Of a stretch of DNA of 9,728 nucleotides, positions 1 to 7,086 are shown piece by piece. How positions within the stretch are numbered: position 1 is the stretch's first letter; every line of letters begins with the position of its first letter. The stretch lies in the NCBI GenBank assembly GCA_014377915.1, contig JACMOT010000059.1:1-9728 (forward strand), read 5' to 3'. Made by a program: the position numbers and the translations under genes. Origin of the DNA: Tardiphaga sp. GTDB lineage: Bacteria > Pseudomonadota > Alphaproteobacteria > Rhizobiales > Xanthobacteraceae. Below the pieces are notes generated by a model. It was not told the DNA's origin. It made no database searches and saw only the letters and a program-made list of their open reading frames with translations.

Positions 1-102
1 ATATCGGCGGTTCGCGGTCCCCGCCCGGGCCGCCCCTGCATACGGGCTTCGGCGGCGCGAAGGAACGCGCGCAGCGAAGCGTCGGGTTCGACGGGAGCGA
101 TC

Positions 103-276
103 GTGCCATTCACGAAGAAGAAGCTGATCCGATTCCACCTCTGCGACCCCGCGGGAATCGTCTTCTACCCGCAGTACTTCTATCTGCTGTCCGAGGCGAT
201 GGAAGACTTCATGGCCGCCGCGGGCAAGCCGCAGCACGAGCAGATCAACGTGCTGCGCCGCCGCTGGCCGAAATGA
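103..276 (+). pseudogene. Acyl-CoA thioesterase (4HBT hotdog family), 5' fragment only
   Basis: The frame opens with GTG at 103, preceded by a GGGAG ribosome-binding site, and stops at TGA 274-276 after 57 codons. Residues 10-25 read FHLCDPAGIVFYPQYF, the signature of 4-hydroxybenzoyl-CoA-type hotdog thioesterases, in which the Asp of DPAGIVF is the usual catalytic residue. These enzymes cleave acyl-CoA thioesters in the cytoplasm and are normally about 130-150 residues long, so only the first 50 or so residues are present. The family-like sequence ends near 254, where the inverted repeat begins, and the last residues (RRRWPK) come from that repeat. The frame is also open from 1 to 102 with no recognisable protein, so GTG 103 is preferred as the start. 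It is either a truncated gene or a real gene cut by an assembly error. Confidence 0.6.
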
Positions 277-1195
277 TCCGGCTGAATCCTGCTGTGGGCG
301 GCGTCGCTATCGGCGGCTTCGGCACCCGGGCGGCGGCGAGTGTGGCCTGCAGCTTAGGCTCAAGCGCGACGTCGTCGGCCTCGACAAAGGCGGACAGGCC
401 GACACCGCTGCGGCGGTCGGCGAAGGCGACGATAGCGACGTCGCGCACAGCCGGATTTAGCCGGATCATTTCGGTCAGCGGCGGCGCATCATTGACGAGG
501 CGACGGCCGCCGCCTTCGCGGTCGGTGAAATTGAAGATGCCGCGGGTGATGCCGCGATAGACCTTCTTGCCGGTCATCAGCCAGATCCGCGCGAACAGCG
601 ACTTCTTGGCAAGGATCTGCTTCTCCTTCGGCGTCAGCAGTTCCGGTGCGTAGGAGCGCTTGTGCTTCAGGAGATGGCGGAGGTCTTCGTAAGCCGCGAT
701 GCGAAACAGCCGGCTGCGGCTCTTGAAGCAGACGGCGAGCTGGAAATCGGTGACATAAGCGAGGCCATCGGTGCCGCGTAGCCAGTTCTGTTCTTTCGCC
801 AGATCATTGTGGCAGACGCCCATGCGATGCAGTTTGCGCAATGCGAGTTTGGCGGAATAAAAGTAGCTGCGGTCATTGAATGGCTTGGCGAGATGCAATG
901 CCACGCCGTCGATGAAGCCGCGCACCAGTGCCTGCTCGCCGGCCCACAGCAATTCCGGCCCGACATGAAGATCACGCGCCAGCGTCAAAGCACGGCGTTC
1001 GCGGGTGAAGAGATGTTGCGCGACGACATAGGACCACCACGGCACCTGGTCGAGCCGGCGCAGCACGGCATCGACCTCGCCGCCCTGATTGCGAAAGCGG
1101 CCGCGCTCGACGGTCGAGAACACGTCGCGTTTCAGCAGCACGCCTTCGGTCCATTGGGCGGACAGCATGGCTGTGTCCTGTTTCGGCAAACTCAT
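245..1195 (-). CDS. RIO/lipopolysaccharide-kinase-like protein kinase with acyl-ligase-like tail, 3' end disrupted
   Basis: This appears to be a small kinase of the RIO/Kdo-kinase-like type found next to core genes in Bradyrhizobium relatives; its substrate is unknown. The catalytic loop HNDLAKEQN is at residues 129-137 (catalytic D131, metal-binding N137), and the metal-binding motif TDFQLA at 149-154 replaces the usual DFG. Residues 160-228 are basic and family-specific. From about residue 239 the chain resembles the C-terminal end of AMP-dependent acyl ligases (NPAVRDVAIVAFADRRSG). I chose ATG 1195, giving 316 residues, because AGGAAA lies 5 nt upstream. The in-frame ATG at 1273 would overlap trmFO and add 26 residues unlike the family. 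It lies 31 nt downstream of the trmFO stop on the same strand, so co-transcription is likely. From about residue 295 (position 311) the sequence folds back on itself, so the last 20 or so residues are not genuine and a normal tail is probably lost. Confidence 0.75.
   Translation of the reverse strand: MSLPKQDTAMLSAQWTEGVLLKRDVFSTVERGRFRNQGGEVDAVLRRLDQVPWWSYVVAQHLFTRERRALTLARDLHVGPELLWAGEQALVRGFIDGVALHLAKPFNDRSYFYSAKLALRKLHRMGVCHNDLAKEQNWLRGTDGLAYVTDFQLAVCFKSRSRLFRIAAYEDLRHLLKHKRSYAPELLTPKEKQILAKKSLFARIWLMTGKKVYRGITRGIFNFTDREGGGRRLVNDAPPLTEMIRLNPAVRDVAIVAFADRRSGVGLSAFVEADDVALEPKLQATLAAARVPKPPIATPPTAGFSRIISASGGAAR
255..487. repeat. 68-bp imperfect inverted repeat (foldback), 97-nt spacer
   Basis: The left arm is 255-322 and the right arm 420-487. 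The reverse complement of the right arm matches the left arm without gaps at 60 of 68 positions. The right arm is internal to the kinase coding sequence (residues about 237-259). The left arm is an inverted copy that still reads as the same peptide on the plus strand, including EMIRLNPAV. The repeat ends both the thioesterase and the recognisable part of the kinase. At seven of the eight mismatches the left arm has G on the plus strand. Confidence 0.85.
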
Positions 1196-1226
1196 GACGG
1201 TTTCCTGAAATACAACGCCGCTAATA

Positions 1227-2663
1227 TCACGCGGCAACAGCGGCGGCGGGCAGGTGGGCGGCGATCCAGCCATCCATGCCCGCCAGCGCGCGGGCGCTCA
1301 TCGCCTGCTTCTTGGCGACGGTCTTTTCGTTGCCGCGCAGCCGGCCGCCTTCGGCGTTCTTGGTCGGCGCCTGCGCCAGCGGCGGAAACAGTCCGAAATT
1401 GATGTTCATCGGCTGAAACGAGCGCGGGCCGGCGTCGATTGTCTCGATATGGCCACCGGTGATGTGGCCGAGCAGCGAGCCCAGCGCCGTGGTCACCGGC
1501 GGCGGCGCCAAATGCTCGCCTTTGGCGTCGGCGGCGGCGTAGAGCCCGGCCATCAGCCCGACGCTGGCGGATTCGACATAGCCTTCGCAGCCGGTCATCT
1601 GGCCGGCGAAACGCAGCCGCGGCTGCGCGCGCAGCCGCAGCTGCTCGTCGAGCAGTTTTGGCGAGTTGAGGAACGTGTTGCGATGCAGGCCGCCGAGCCG
1701 CGCGAATTCGGCATTCTGCAACCCCGGAATCATCCGCAGCACGCCCATCTGCGCGCCATATTTGAGCTTGGTCTGGAAACCGACGATGTTGTAGAGCGTG
1801 CCGAGCTTGTTGTCCTGGCGCAGCTGCACGATGGCGTAAGCCTTCACCGTGGGGTCCCGGGGGTTGGTGAGGCCGACCGGCTTCATCGGCCCGTGGCGCA
1901 GCGTCTCGCGGCCGCGCTCGGCCATCACCTCGATCGGCAGGCAGCCGTCGAAATAGGGCGTGTTCTGCTCCCATTCCTTGAAGTCGGTCTTTTCACCGGA
2001 CAGCAGCGCGTCGATGAAGGCCTCGTACTGGTCCTTGGTCATCGGGCAGTTGATATAATCGGCACCGGTGCCGCCAGGCCCGACCTTGTCGTAGCGCGAC
2101 TGGAACCAGGCGGTGTCCATATCGATGGAATCCTTGTGCACGATCGGCGCGATCGCGTCGAAGAACGCCAGCGCATCCTGGTCGGTGACGCCGCGTATGG
2201 CTTCGGCCAGTGGCGACGAGGTTAGCGGGCCGGTGGCGACAATGACATTGCCCCATTCGGCCGGGGGCAGGCCGGCGATCTCGTGGCGGTCGATGGTAAT
2301 CAGGGGGTGGTCGGTGAGCGCCCGGGTGACGGAATCCGAAAAGGCATTGCGGTCCACTGCCAGTGCGCCGCCGGCGGGCACCTGGTTGGAATCGGCGCAG
2401 CGCATGATCAGCGAGCCCAGCCGTCGCATTTCGGCGTGCAGCAGGCCTACCGCATTGTTCAGCGCGTCGTCGGAACGGAAGGAGTTCGAACAGACCAGTT
2501 CTGCCAGGCCCTCGGTGAGGTGGGCCTCGGTCATCCGGTGCGGCCGCATCTCGTGCAGCACAACGGGGATACCTGCGCGGGCAACCTGCCAGGCGGCCTC
2601 CGAGCCTGCGAGGCCGGCGCCGATGATGTGAACGTAGTCAGTCAATAAAGGGGCTGTTGTCAT
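1227..2663 (-). CDS. trmFO: TrmFO: folate/FAD-dependent tRNA (uracil-54-C5)-methyltransferase
   Basis: TrmFO makes 5-methyluridine (ribothymidine) at position 54 of the tRNA T-loop in the cytoplasm. It uses 5,10-methylenetetrahydrofolate as carbon donor and FADH2 as reductant. The 478-residue chain is full length. It starts with a Rossmann FAD site, [13 protein letters not shown] (residues 13-25), then has [10 protein letters not shown] with the conserved Cys58. INCPMTK (204-210) carries the second conserved cysteine, C206, which corresponds to the nucleophile studied in the Bacillus enzyme. [15 protein letters not shown] (352-366) is the second conserved FAD-domain block. ATG 2663 places the GxGxxG motif at the expected distance from the N-terminus, although the upstream ribosome-binding site is weak. 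The kinase gene follows after a 31-nt gap. A long plus-strand frame opposite it is a codon-bias shadow. Confidence 0.97.
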   Translation of the reverse strand: MTTAPLLTDYVHIIGAGLAGSEAAWQVARAGIPVVLHEMRPHRMTEAHLTEGLAELVCSNSFRSDDALNNAVGLLHAEMRRLGSLIMRCADSNQVPAGGALAVDRNAFSDSVTRALTDHPLITIDRHEIAGLPPAEWGNVIVATGPLTSSPLAEAIRGVTDQDALAFFDAIAPIVHKDSIDMDTAWFQSRYDKVGPGGTGADYINCPMTKDQYEAFIDALLSGEKTDFKEWEQNTPYFDGCLPIEVMAERGRETLRHGPMKPVGLTNPRDPTVKAYAIVQLRQDNKLGTLYNIVGFQTKLKYGAQMGVLRMIPGLQNAEFARLGGLHRNTFLNSPKLLDEQLRLRAQPRLRFAGQMTGCEGYVESASVGLMAGLYAAADAKGEHLAPPPVTTALGSLLGHITGGHIETIDAGPRSFQPMNINFGLFPPLAQAPTKNAEGGRLRGNEKTVAKKQAMSARALAGMDGWIAAHLPAAAVAA

Positions 2664-2751
2664 GGCCCCGCATGTAGCGCGTTTTGCCGAGAAGTGGAAT
2701 TCGCTTCGCAGCGTTGTTCGATCGTTGCCGCAGTTTCTTGCGCTCCACGAG

Positions 2752-2774
2752 AGCGTCCGCTGAAAGCGGACGCT
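2752..2774 (-). terminator. Perfect hairpin downstream of the DUF1127 gene
   Basis: A perfect 10-bp inverted repeat (AGCGTCCGCT / AGCGGACGCT) has a 3-nt loop at 2762-2764. It starts 27 nt past the leftward DUF1127 stop. No T-tract follows on the minus strand, so it could be a 3' stabilising hairpin or a Rho-type end rather than a strong intrinsic terminator. It also separates this gene from trmFO. Confidence 0.5.
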
Positions 2775-2800
2775 ATCCGTGATTCATCAAGACAGACGGA

Positions 2801-2953
2801 TCAACCGTTGTAGGCGCCGGAAGCAACGCGCGGAATGTCCGAACGGTCGAGGCCGATATCGGAAAGCTCGCGGTCGCTGAGCTGGGAGAGTTCGGCAACG
2901 TTGCGCTGGTAATCGCGGAACGCCTGGATCATGCGGATGAAGGAAACGAGCAT
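2801..2953 (-). CDS. DUF1127 (YjiS-like) small basic protein, 50 residues
   Basis: The frame begins MLVSFIRMIQAFRDYQRN and continues with SDRELSDIGLDRSDIPRV (residues 26-43), the hallmark of DUF1127/YjiS-like proteins. Their length (45-60 residues) fits. In alphaproteobacteria, members of this family have been linked to RNA turnover, phosphate or stress responses and small-RNA loci. The exact role of this copy is unknown. The start at 2953 is supported by an AGGAG site 7 nt upstream. An overlapping frame on the same strand (2787-2996) gives a proline- and arginine-rich nonsense peptide and is not the gene. It is monocistronic, with a long AT-rich upstream region and a hairpin after the stop. 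The Arg-rich C-terminal half and the GLDRSDI motif are intact, so it is likely functional. Confidence 0.92.
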   Translation of the reverse strand: MLVSFIRMIQAFRDYQRNVAELSQLSDRELSDIGLDRSDIPRVASGAYNG

Positions 2954-3011
2954 TGTAATTCTCCTGAGTTTGACGGTTCATCTCTTGGAGAAGCAACCGC
3001 CGTTGAAATGA

Positions 3012-3027
3012 ATATAGATGGCTATAT
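3012..3027. promoter_or_regulatory. AT-rich palindrome upstream of the DUF1127 gene
   Basis: ATATAG and CTATAT form a perfect 6-bp inverted repeat with a 4-nt spacer, 59-74 nt upstream of the DUF1127 start. Read on the minus strand it contains TATAGC and TATATT, either of which could act as a -10 element. No convincing -35 box is spaced correctly, so the call is only a candidate operator or promoter element. Confidence 0.25.
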
Positions 3028-3090
3028 CGCGGTGCGGCACTGTAAATGTTGCGATGCAGCTAGGCGCTCACCGCATGGCTACAGAAAGGA

Positions 3091-3204
3091 ATGATTAAGG
3101 TTCTGGCAACCTGCCTTTTTATTGGTATCGGGCTCGGGTTCTTTGTCGCAAAAACCAAGGTTTCGTTGTTAATTAGTCAGTTAAAACATGCTGTTGCAAA
3201 ATAA
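3091..3204 (+). CDS. Possible 37-residue single-pass membrane peptide
   Basis: An ATG directly after AAAGGA opens a 37-codon frame ending at TAA 3202-3204. It has a short N-terminus (MIKVLAT), a hydrophobic stretch at about residues 4-20 (VLATCLFIGIGLGFFVA) and a basic tail (KTKVSLLISQLKHAVAK). This is the topology of a small inner-membrane peptide with the N-terminus outside or a signal anchor. I do not recognise a family. The frame is only 39% GC (44 of 114 bases), well below its neighbours, so a chance frame in AT-rich spacer is a real possibility. The ribosome-binding motif is unusually close to the ATG, which weakens the call. Confidence 0.28.
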   Translation: MIKVLATCLFIGIGLGFFVAKTKVSLLISQLKHAVAK

Positions 3205-3611
3205 TAGAGGTTTCTAAATACCGACGCTCAGGGGGCCGGGCTGGCGCTAGTGAGACGTCACTTGCGTGGGTAATTCGCAAATTTCCTGAATAATCGCCCG
3301 ATGGATCGATATGCGTGATTCGCATGGCGTAGGCGAAAATGAATTCAAATTCATATTTTAGATTTTGCGTTAGGGCTGCCCCTTTTCAGGGCCACCGCAC
3401 GTTGCGGATGCCGGCACGCCAATTCTCACGCTGTCGCATGGCATGTCGCCGGTCGTGGATACCGGTGCATTGTCGCCGTGACCGCCGCGCGATAATTCGG
3501 CAGGCCAGAAGGGCAGCGCCCGTGCCTATTGCAGCGGTGGAGCAGCGCAAGCCCGGTCATACCCGTGATTTTGTGGCCGGCTTCGTCGCTCCGGCCATGC
3601 CGGCGCAGGCG
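3205..3611. other. 407-nt stretch without a recognisable gene
   Basis: The stretch runs from the possible small peptide to the stop of the leftward transglycosylase. The first half is AT-richer and holds short palindromes: AGTGA/TCACT near 3249, ATGCG/CGCAT near 3312 and ATGAATT/AATTCAT at 3339-3354. The second half (about 3365-3611) returns to high GC but has only short open frames in all six phases. None matches a family I know. It may be decayed coding sequence or plain spacer downstream of the transglycosylase. Confidence 0.5.
3339..3354. repeat. Perfect 7-bp inverted repeat, AT-rich
   Basis: ATGAATT and AATTCAT are exact reverse complements separated by CA, the compact shape of a dimeric regulator's half-sites. 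No gene start lies close by on either strand, so a regulatory role is not supported beyond symmetry. Confidence 0.35.
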
Positions 3612-4427
3612 CTATGGCGCTTTCGCCAATTGGCTGGCGAAAGCGGCGATCGTCCGGGCGTAGACGTCGCTCTTGTTCCATTGCTGGATGACCGCGAAGT
3701 TCGCCGTGCCGGGCGCAAAATCCTGGTCGCGCTTCCAGCCATAGCTGGCAAGATAGTTCGCCGTGGAAGCCAGGACGTCGGGGGCGCTATGGAGCAGGTC
3801 TCGACGGCCGTTGGCGTCGAAATCGACCGCGAATTTCAAATAGGAGGATGGCATGAACTGGGTCTGGCCGAGTTCGCCCGCCCAGGCACCGCGCATCTCC
3901 GTCGGCGTCAAGTCGCCGCGATCGACGATCCGCAGCGCGTCCAGCAATTCACCGCGAAACATGTCGGCACGACGGCAATCATAGGCCAAAGTGACCAGCG
4001 ATCGGATGGTGGGGAACTTGCCGGTGTTGACGCCGTAATCCGTTTCCAGCCCCCAGATGGCTACCAGCACCGGTCCAGGTACGCCATATTGCGCTTCGAT
4101 ACGCCCCAGCACCGAGCCGTAACGCTTCAGCATGTCGCTGCCGCGCAGCAGGCGCGGTGGCACCATGCGGCCGGAGAATTGTTCGAAACTCTGCTGGAAC
4201 ACTTGCTGACCGCGGTCGCGCGCCAGCACCGTATTGTCCAGCGTCACGCCATTCAGCGCGGCGTCGATCGCACGCTGCGAAATGCCCTTGCCGGCGGCCT
4301 CGGTTCTGACGTCGCCGAACCAGTTTTCGAAGCTGGCACTGCCACAGGTGGCGGCCGCGTAGCTGGACGAGGGCGCCAGCAGCAAGGCGCTGACAAGCAG
4401 CGTTCGGAGCAGGGGGCTGATGATCAT
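3612..4427 (-). CDS. MltB-family lytic murein transglycosylase, periplasmic
   Basis: This enzyme cleaves the MurNAc-GlcNAc bond of peptidoglycan without water, forming 1,6-anhydro-muropeptides. It has a signal peptide at residues 1 to about 24 (hydrophobic LLVSALLLAPSSSYA, cleavage after SYA). The SLT_2 / MltB domain fills the rest of the 271 residues. The catalytic Glu is E128 in WGLETDYG (126-132), and the conserved GELGQTQFMPSSY block is at 184-196. No C-terminal peptidoglycan-binding domain follows, which is the short form common in alphaproteobacteria. The mature protein starts AAATCG, and its first cysteine lies inside the mature chain rather than in a lipobox, so it is probably soluble and not a lipoprotein. 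ATG 4427 gives a proper signal peptide, although the ribosome-binding site is weak. The gene stands alone between two leftward genes. Confidence 0.93.
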   Translation of the reverse strand: MIISPLLRTLLVSALLLAPSSSYAAATCGSASFENWFGDVRTEAAGKGISQRAIDAALNGVTLDNTVLARDRGQQVFQQSFEQFSGRMVPPRLLRGSDMLKRYGSVLGRIEAQYGVPGPVLVAIWGLETDYGVNTGKFPTIRSLVTLAYDCRRADMFRGELLDALRIVDRGDLTPTEMRGAWAGELGQTQFMPSSYLKFAVDFDANGRRDLLHSAPDVLASTANYLASYGWKRDQDFAPGTANFAVIQQWNKSDVYARTIAAFASQLAKAP

Positions 4428-4533
4428 CGGGGCTCGTTATGCCGTGGACCGCGGCGCGAATGATACTTCGCACCGCGAAAGGTTTACGGCTAACCGCGGC
4501 TAAAACAAGTCCCCTGTCGTGAGTTATTGGCAA

Positions 4534-4569
4534 CGTCGGGGCCGGCGTCGAAACACGACGGCCCCGACG
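4534..4569 (-). terminator. Strong hairpin downstream of the DUF2189 gene
   Basis: CGTCGGGGCCG (4534-4544) and CGGCCCCGACG (4559-4569) form a perfect 11-bp stem. A further TCG/CGA pairing inside the 14-nt loop extends it. It begins 14 nt after the leftward DUF2189 stop at 4584. The trailing minus-strand sequence is T-poor, so termination may be less efficient than at a canonical site. It insulates the DUF2189 gene from the transglycosylase gene. Confidence 0.65.
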
Positions 4570-4583
4570 GGTTTAAGGAAATA

Positions 4584-5486
4584 TTACTTGTCGTTGCGCC
4601 ACTGGAATAGCGAGACCGGGAAGTCCGCCGCCGAGCGCTTGATCTTGTTGCGGGGCGGCAGCGACGGCGGGTTCGGATTGCGCTCCACCAGCTTGCGGTA
4701 GAGATGCCAGGTGGCATGGCCCAGCAGCGGAATGGCGACCGCGAGGCCAAGAAACAGCGGCAGCGAGGCGAGCACCAGCACGGTGGCTACGATCAGGCCC
4801 CACATTGCCATCGGCAACGGGTTGCGTGCCACGGCACGCATCGAGGTCGTGACCGAGTCAATGACATTGGCATGACGATCCAGCATCAGCGGAAACGAGA
4901 CGACGCTAATGCATAGCGCGACCACGGCGAACAGGAAGCCGACACCGCAGCCGACCACGATCAATTCCCAGCCTTGCGGCGTGGTCAGGACGCGGGAGAC
5001 GAAGTTCGGAATTTCGGCCGCCGGCTCGTGGCCGAAGGCGGCAACATAGATCGCCTGCGCGGTGGCGATCCAGGTTACGAACAGCACCAGCAGCGCCGCA
5101 CCGAGCCCGATCATCGCGCCGAGCGAGGGCGAACGCAACACGTCGACGGCGTGCCAGGCGGAGGCCTCGTCGCCCAGTTCGCGGCGGCGGCTGAGTTCAT
5201 AAAGACCGAGGGCGGCGAATGGGCCGAGCAGGGCAAAGCCGGCGGCCAGCGGAAACAGCAGCGGCAGGATCGAATAGCCGAGCACGGTGCGCGCCAGCAT
5301 CAGGCCAACGATCGGGTAGATCAGGCACAGCATAATGGCATGACTTGGTACCGCCTTGAAGTCCTCCCAGCCGAGCCGTAGAGAATCTGTCAGGTCAGCA
5401 AAGGTAATGGCGCGGACGGCCGGCAGATCGGCCGCGGTCGCCTGTGGCGCGAAGTGCGAGACATTTCCGGGGTATGGCGTGGCCAT
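4584..5486 (-). CDS. DUF2189 integral membrane protein
   Basis: A 300-residue protein of the DUF2189 family, sometimes annotated as cytochrome-c-oxidase-subunit-I-like. No biochemical role is established and the oxidase label is unsupported here, because heme-ligand histidine clusters are absent. A soluble N-terminus (1-48) carries the family-typical block ITFADLTDSLRLGWEDFKA (27-45). Hydrophobic segments follow at about 50-68, 72-96, 122-150, 172-200 and 226-256, then a basic, proline-rich cytoplasmic tail (262-300). The start MATPYPG at 5486 is preferred because GGGAG lies 6 nt upstream. The frame extends 42 codons further to 5612, but that extension is basic, not family-like and has no ribosome-binding site. 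A perfect hairpin follows the stop. It is divergent from the DUF3597 gene. Confidence 0.88.
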   Translation of the reverse strand: MATPYPGNVSHFAPQATAADLPAVRAITFADLTDSLRLGWEDFKAVPSHAIMLCLIYPIVGLMLARTVLGYSILPLLFPLAAGFALLGPFAALGLYELSRRRELGDEASAWHAVDVLRSPSLGAMIGLGAALLVLFVTWIATAQAIYVAAFGHEPAAEIPNFVSRVLTTPQGWELIVVGCGVGFLFAVVALCISVVSFPLMLDRHANVIDSVTTSMRAVARNPLPMAMWGLIVATVLVLASLPLFLGLAVAIPLLGHATWHLYRKLVERNPNPPSLPPRNKIKRSAADFPVSLFQWRNDK

Positions 5487-5784
5487 CGTGATCTCCCTTT
5501 TTGTGGCAGCCTTCATCGTGCTTTTCGAGAGCGCGCGGAGCTGCTTGAAGCGATCACGAACAGACCAGACGCGAGAGCAATGAACCGGCCTTGCCGCAAC
5601 CTGTCTCATCATCCTACGCTCATTGCGCGAAGTCGCGTCTCACGCTTCGGTGAGGTTGCGCCGGGCATTGGCTTCCGGCGAAAGCCCGCGTAGATTTTCC
5701 GTGCCGGATCACGCACGATGACTCCGGAACGCATCCGCTACGAGATACTTTCACCTCTTCATCAGATCCATTGGGAGCGACATT
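5487..5784. promoter_or_regulatory. Divergent intergenic region (DUF2189 / DUF3597)
   Basis: These 298 nt must hold promoters for the leftward DUF2189 gene and the rightward DUF3597 gene. I see no paired -35/-10 boxes that stand out. A GGAAC at 5727-5731 is followed 17 nt later by CTTT, only a partial match to the GGAAC-N16/17-CGTT pattern of the alphaproteobacterial general stress sigma factor. A GGGAG ribosome-binding site at 5773-5777 serves the DUF3597 start. No RNA gene is apparent. Confidence 0.4.
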
Positions 5785-6165
5785 ATGAGCATTTTCGGAA
5801 AAATCATGGGCGCGATTTTCGGTACCAGCGCGACGGCTGCCACCCCGGACGCCGCCCCCGCTGCCGGCGGCGCTGCGACCCCCGCCGCCAGCGGCTCGCC
5901 GGTTGCGACGGTGGATGTGGCGCCGATCCTCGACAAGGCGGTTGCCGCCAAGGGCGAGAAGCTGGAGTGGAAGACCTCGATCGTCGATCTGATGAAGGCG
6001 CTGGATATCGATTCCAGCCTGACCGCGCGCAAGGAGCTGGCCAAGGAACTGGGTTACACCGGCGACAGCAGCGATTCAGCGACCATGAACGTCTGGCTGC
6101 ACAAGCAGGTGATGACCAAGCTGGCGGCCAATGGCGGCAAGCTGCCGGCGGATATCAAACACTGA
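5785..6165 (+). CDS. DUF3597 domain protein
   Basis: The 126-residue protein has three parts. The N-terminus MSIFGKIMGAIFG is amphipathic. Residues 14-42 form a low-complexity Ala/Pro/Gly linker. The DUF3597 domain covers about 43-126, with VDVAPILDKA, LEWKTSIVDLMKALDID, KELAKELGYTGD and MNVWLHKQVM. The domain forms a small helical bundle and its function is unknown. The spacing of hydrophobic positions and the ending LPADIKH match the family, and the length is normal. There is no signal peptide, so it is probably cytoplasmic or peripheral. The ATG is preceded by GGGAG 7 nt upstream. An intrinsic terminator follows 18 nt after the stop, so the gene is transcribed alone. A longer overlapping frame beginning at 5718 is a shadow. 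Confidence 0.92.
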   Translation: MSIFGKIMGAIFGTSATAATPDAAPAAGGAATPAASGSPVATVDVAPILDKAVAAKGEKLEWKTSIVDLMKALDIDSSLTARKELAKELGYTGDSSDSATMNVWLHKQVMTKLAANGGKLPADIKH

Positions 6166-6183
6166 TCCCGCGGAAGGACGATC

Positions 6184-6210
6184 AAAGGCCCGCTTAGCGG
6201 GCCTTTTTTT
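6184..6210 (+). terminator. Rho-independent terminator of the DUF3597 gene
   Basis: AAAGGCCCGC pairs with GCGGGCCTTT across a TTA loop, and the plus strand then has seven consecutive T (6204-6210). This is a textbook intrinsic terminator placed 18 nt after the DUF3597 stop. It also isolates the next operon. Confidence 0.95.
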
Positions 6211-6280
6211 CGCAGTGACCGTTCAGCGTTTTGGATTTAAGAGGTATTAAAGTAGCTCGACCATCAACGGGACAGGCGTC

Positions 6281-7060
6281 ATGATCATCCTTCCGAGATT
6301 GTTTACAATGGCTTTGGTGGCATTGCTGCCGTTCGGCGCTGCCGCGCGCGCCGATAGCCTGAAAGTGCTCAGCGCGGGCGCCTTCAAACAGGTGTTGACG
6401 GCGACGCTGCCGACCTTCGAGGCGGCTGGCCACGCGGTGACGGTCGATTCAGACACGGTCGGTGGCCTGGTCAAGCGGGTCGAAGCCGGTGAAAGCTTCG
6501 ACCTGATCATCGCGTCGCCGGCGGCGCTGGCGACCCTGCGCAAGGCGGGCAAGCTCGCTGGCGCCGATACCGATCTGGTTCGCGTCGGCGTTGGTGTCGC
6601 GGTGAAGGAGGGCGCAGCCCGCCCCGATATCAGCACGGTCGAAGGCTTCAAGCAGACGCTACTCGCCGCGACGCGCGTGGCCTATATCAATCCCGCGTCC
6701 GGCGGCAGCAGCGGCATCTATCTCGACGGGCTGATCGACCGGCTCGGCATCGGCGCCGAGATTCGCGCCAAATCAGTGCTGGTCAATGGCGGCTATTCGG
6801 CGGAACGTATCACTAGCGGCGAGGCGGATGTCGCGGTGCAACAGATCAGCGAGTTGCTGCCGGTGAAAGGCGTCGTGCTGGTCGGCGCGCTGCCGGCAGA
6901 GATCCAGAACTACACGATCTACGCCGCGGGCCTGGCCGCCGATCCGGCGCACCGACCGGCGGCGCAGGCGCTGATCGCATGGCTGCGGAGCCCGCTGGCG
7001 CGCGATGCCGCCACTGCCAAGGGAATGGAGCCGATAAGTCCGCCCCCGTCGATCAAATAA
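6281..7060 (+). CDS. ModA-like periplasmic substrate-binding protein (SBP_bac_11 type)
   Basis: A 259-residue exported binding protein. The signal peptide (residues 1-24) has a basic start, a hydrophobic core LFTMALVALLPFGAA and an ARA-D cleavage site. The mature protein opens LKVLSAGAFKQVL (27-39), the first strand and anion-contact Ser of ModA-like proteins. GGLVKRVEAGESFDLIIASP (62-81) and NPASGGSSGIYL (153-164) are the other ligand-pocket blocks of the fold. Molybdate is the usual ligand of close relatives, but this divergent subfamily may bind another small anion or organic acid. No permease or ATPase gene is adjacent, so it is an orphan receptor here. ATG 6281 is chosen because it yields the complete signal peptide; the GGGACAGG upstream is only a fair ribosome-binding site. 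The next gene starts 26 nt after the stop and is almost certainly co-transcribed. Confidence 0.88.
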   Translation: MIILPRLFTMALVALLPFGAAARADSLKVLSAGAFKQVLTATLPTFEAAGHAVTVDSDTVGGLVKRVEAGESFDLIIASPAALATLRKAGKLAGADTDLVRVGVGVAVKEGAARPDISTVEGFKQTLLAATRVAYINPASGGSSGIYLDGLIDRLGIGAEIRAKSVLVNGGYSAERITSGEADVAVQQISELLPVKGVVLVGALPAEIQNYTIYAAGLAADPAHRPAAQALIAWLRSPLARDAATAKGMEPISPPPSIK

Positions 7061-7086
7061 TCAAAACCAAAAACAGGAGGATAGCC

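Noticed and set aside
1..102. In-frame upstream extension of the thioesterase frame, or the end of another gene
   Set aside because: The translation in all three plus frames is Arg/Gly/Ala-rich with no recognisable motif; GTG 103 with its GGGAG site explains the start.
1254..2225. Long plus-strand open frame opposite trmFO
   Set aside because: Composition is rich in Arg/Gly/Gln/His with no family resemblance; it is the antisense shadow of a strongly conserved gene with high third-position GC.
3339..4463. 374-codon plus-strand frame opposite the transglycosylase
   Set aside because: The minus strand encodes a complete MltB protein with signal peptide and catalytic motif; the plus frame is Arg/Gln/Ala-rich shadow and begins in an AT-rich palindrome.
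4487..4503. CGGCTAA repeated with a 10-bp period upstream of the transglycosylase
   Set aside because: Seven-base repeats in GC-rich DNA occur readily by chance, and no promoter boxes are aligned with them.
5487..5612. N-terminal extension of the DUF2189 protein to an ATG at 5612
   Set aside because: The extra 42 residues are basic and unlike the family, and the GGGAG site sits before the ATG at 5486.
5727..5752. General-stress (EcfG-type) promoter before the DUF3597 gene
   Set aside because: GGAAC is present but the -10 half is CTTT rather than CGTT; one exact half-site alone is not enough.
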